The position numbers and the translations under genes are program-made. 11,221 nt of DNA from Auxenochlorella pyrenoidosa (taxonomy: Eukaryota > Chlorophyta > Trebouxiophyceae > Chlorellales > Chlorellaceae), in NCBI GenBank assembly GCA_001430745.1, contig KQ482021.1, forward strand, positions 17,093 through 28,313. Reading direction: 5' to 3'. This document shows positions 9,735 to 11,221 of the stretch, piece after piece. Within the stretch, counting starts at the first letter, position 1. Each line of letters opens with the position of its first letter. The notes under the pieces are model-generated. The model saw nothing but the letters and a program-made list of their open reading frames with translations. It was not told the origin of the DNA and did not search any database.

Positions 9735-11221
9735 CACTGTTCCGTGCTGCCTGCAGCCCGGGCGTTGCCGTTGTTGGGATGTGCAAGCCGTGATGGTACG
9801 ACGGAGAGACGCTGCGGTCGTTGTTCGCGGCACCGCCCCAGCTGAGCCGCCCACATCCAAGGCAGTGATGCAGCCTGCCTGGGAGGCGCCCCCGGCCCGC
9901 AGGAGGAGGCGGGGCGGGTGGGTTACCCGTTGCTGGTCAAGGCGGTGATGGGCGGCGGCGGCAAGGGCATGAAGCTGGCGCGGGACCCCGCCCAGTTCCT
10001 GGTGCGCGGCGCCCGGTTGTTGCGGGGGCGGCGTCCAGCACTGGCAGCGCCCCTGTCAAACACGTAGCCTACCTGCTTCTTCGAACTGCTCGCCCCACCC
10101 TGTGGCTGCCACCCAACTCGCCAGCGGCATCTTGCCTGCCTGCCTGTCCGCACATCAGTTGGCCACCAAACGATGCCAATGGCCCCCCGGCCCTCGTCCA
10201 CCAATCTGACAGGATGCGCTGCATTCTGCGCGGCGCGAGGCGGCGGCCGCCTTTGGCGACGACCGCGTGCTGCTGGAGCGCTTCATCACGCGGCCGCGCC
10301 ACATCGAGGTGTGCAGGATTGTGGGTGGGGTGGGGTGGGGTGGGGGGTGGGGGGTGGAGGGCTAGCGCCAGGGAAGACATGCGGGGTTAGGCAGGACGGC
10401 ATCACGAAGACAGGGTTGGCACACACGGGGACGCTGAGCGCCGCGTGCGTGGCGGGCATCATGTCTGAAGCAGCCTTGGGCGCTAGCCAGACCAAGGAGC
10501 TCCCCGCCCCTTGCCCCCTGCAGGTGCAAGTGTTTGCCGACTCACAAGGCGACGCCGTCTACCTCTTCGAGCGCGACTGCTCCGTGCAGAGGCGCCACCA
10601 AAAGGCGAGCCGGGTTGGGCGGCGGCCACACTTCTACCCACGAGGTGTCAAACTCGGCTGCCTGGCTCCTCGTTGGCTGCCGCAGCTCACCGCAGGCAAT
10701 GCCCAGCTGGTATCGTGCCATGCTGCTGGTGTGGAGGGCTGCCGCCGGTCCCCCCATTCTCCTTTTTCTGCCTTTCTTGGAGCCGCAGGTGATCGAGGAG
10801 GCCCCTGCCCCCGGCATCTCCGCCGACTTCCGGCGCTCAATAGGCGAATCAGCGGTGGCGGCGGCCAAGGCTGGTGAGGCGAGGGACACCTGGGCGGTGC
10901 GTGGGCTGCCTGCCGCACGGCTGGCCCCGGCATCCCCCCGCTCTGGTTTTGCGCGCATGGCATAGCGCCAAGCTGCAGCTCTCCACTTGTCCAGCCTGCC
11001 GGTCGTGCGCTGCACCGCGGTGGGCGTGCGTTTGTGTGTGCACACACTGTGTGACCCGGCAGCTTTCCCGCTTACCCCCCACCCCACTCCCTTGCTGCCG
11101 CAGTGGGGTACCGCAACGCGGGCACCGTGGAGTTCATCGTGGACGTGGACAGCGGCGAGTACTACTTCATGGAGATGAACACGCGCCTGCAGGTGTGTGT
11201 GTGTGTGTGTGGTGGGGGGGG
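8338..11221 (+). CDS. MCCA: 3-methylcrotonyl-CoA carboxylase alpha (biotin) subunit, mitochondrial, N-terminal half (3' end outside window)
   Basis: Biotin-carboxylase subunit of the ATP-dependent enzyme converting 3-methylcrotonyl-CoA to 3-methylglutaconyl-CoA in mitochondrial leucine catabolism. Exons: 8338-8595, 8785-8868, 9084-9156, 9289-9351, 9548-9642, 9903-10001, 10213-10308, 10524-10604, 10789-10873 and 11104-11192, all in frame (341 residues); the gene continues beyond the window. Residues 1-45 are an Ala/Arg presequence with RAYSSS. Then come [16 protein letters not shown] (start of the biotin carboxylase fold), [27 protein letters not shown], the ATP-grasp loop GGGGKGM (208-214) after Lys204, [11 protein letters not shown] with Lys283, EEAPAPG, and metal-binding Glu321 and Glu335 in VEF and [15 protein letters not shown] and [17 protein letters not shown] favour MCC over propionyl- or acetyl-CoA carboxylase. 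The rest of the biotin carboxylase domain and the biotin carrier domain (full length about 700 aa) lie past the end. Intron 8 needs a GC donor. Confidence 0.94.
8353..8382 (+). repeat. GCN triplet tract coding ten alanines in the transit peptide
   Basis: GCA/GCG/GCC codons encode Ala6-Ala15 of the MCC alpha presequence. The tract is likely to vary in length without harm because it is removed on import. Confidence 0.8.
9702..9733 (+). repeat. (TG)16 microsatellite in MCC alpha intron 5
   Basis: Thirty-two bases of perfect TG repeat within the intron at 9643-9902. It is a potential Z-DNA-forming and length-polymorphic tract. Confidence 0.95.
10320..10360 (+). repeat. (TGGGG)n G-run array, potential G-quadruplex, in MCC alpha intron 7
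   Basis: Seven or so runs of three to six G are separated by single T, just 12 bases after the exon 7 donor. They lie on the sense strand, so both the DNA and the pre-mRNA could form a G-quadruplex. Confidence 0.85.
10605..10788 (+). other. GC-AG intron in the MCC alpha gene
   Basis: The donor is AAAAG|GCGAGC and the acceptor GCCGCAG|GTG. The join restores [14 protein letters not shown], a motif nearly invariant in biotin carboxylases. A GT at 10614 (CGG|GTTGGG) would be in frame but would insert Ala-Ser-Arg next to the catalytic Lys, which is unlikely. Confidence 0.8.
11193..11221 (+). repeat. (GT)9 plus G-run exactly at the exon 10 donor of MCC alpha
   Basis: The donor GT is itself the first unit of nine perfect GT repeats, followed by GGTGGGGGGGG to the window end. 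The repeat starts directly after CTGCAG, the end of exon 10. Confidence 0.85.

Noticed and set aside
8310..9860. 516-residue open frame antisense to MCC alpha
   Set aside because: Low-complexity, Ser/Arg/Pro-rich translation with no family signature; it runs across validated exons and introns and the TG repeat (read as a His-Thr run). A GC-rich shadow.
8338..11192. Propionyl-CoA or acetyl-CoA carboxylase biotin carboxylase
   Set aside because: PGYHGEEQS and [17 protein letters not shown] are of the MCC type; propionyl-CoA carboxylase has a different segment in place of YHG and RECSIQRRNQK. The mitochondrial presequence and hydratase neighbour agree with MCC.

Overview
This is nuclear DNA from a green alga, most likely a trebouxiophyte of the Chlorella type (Chlorellales). 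The lineage is inferred, not shown. The evidence is very high GC, compact genes cut into many short exons, about 31 spliceosomal introns with mostly GTGAGC/GTGCGC/GTGGGY donors and CAG acceptors, algal TGTAA-type polyadenylation signals, and plant/animal-type protein families. No operons, ribosome-binding sites, CRISPR arrays, tRNAs, rRNAs or transposons were seen. Almost all long open frames on the opposite strands are shadows of GC-rich exons and introns.

Layout: (1) 1-1627, +, the C-terminal end of a transportin/karyopherin-beta2 nuclear import receptor, followed by a long 3' region with a TGCCAGC repeat cluster. (2) 2318-3596, +, a complete four-EF-hand calmodulin/centrin-like protein of about 190 aa in six exons. 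(3) 4766-3762, -, a complete, small (about 135 aa), proline-free coiled-coil protein in four exons, convergent with gene 2 and of unknown function. (4) 7959-5326, -, a complete mitochondrial AUH-type 3-methylglutaconyl-CoA hydratase (about 298 aa, nine exons). (5) 8338 to beyond 11221, +, the N-terminal half of a mitochondrial 3-methylcrotonyl-CoA carboxylase alpha (biotin-containing) subunit, with ten exons visible (341 residues) and the gene running off the window.

The most interesting feature is the head-to-head pair 4/5. The two genes encode consecutive steps of mitochondrial leucine breakdown (3-methylcrotonyl-CoA to 3-methylglutaconyl-CoA to HMG-CoA). Their start codons are only 378 bp apart, so they probably share a bidirectional promoter. 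A second theme is the use of GC-AG introns: three introns (one each in genes 2, 4 and 5) need a GC donor to give the conserved protein. A third is that the EF-hand gene has introns at the same place in loops 2 and 4, which looks like a trace of EF-hand-pair duplication. All exon models were built by hand from splice signals and remembered family sequences; no alignment or transcript evidence was available.
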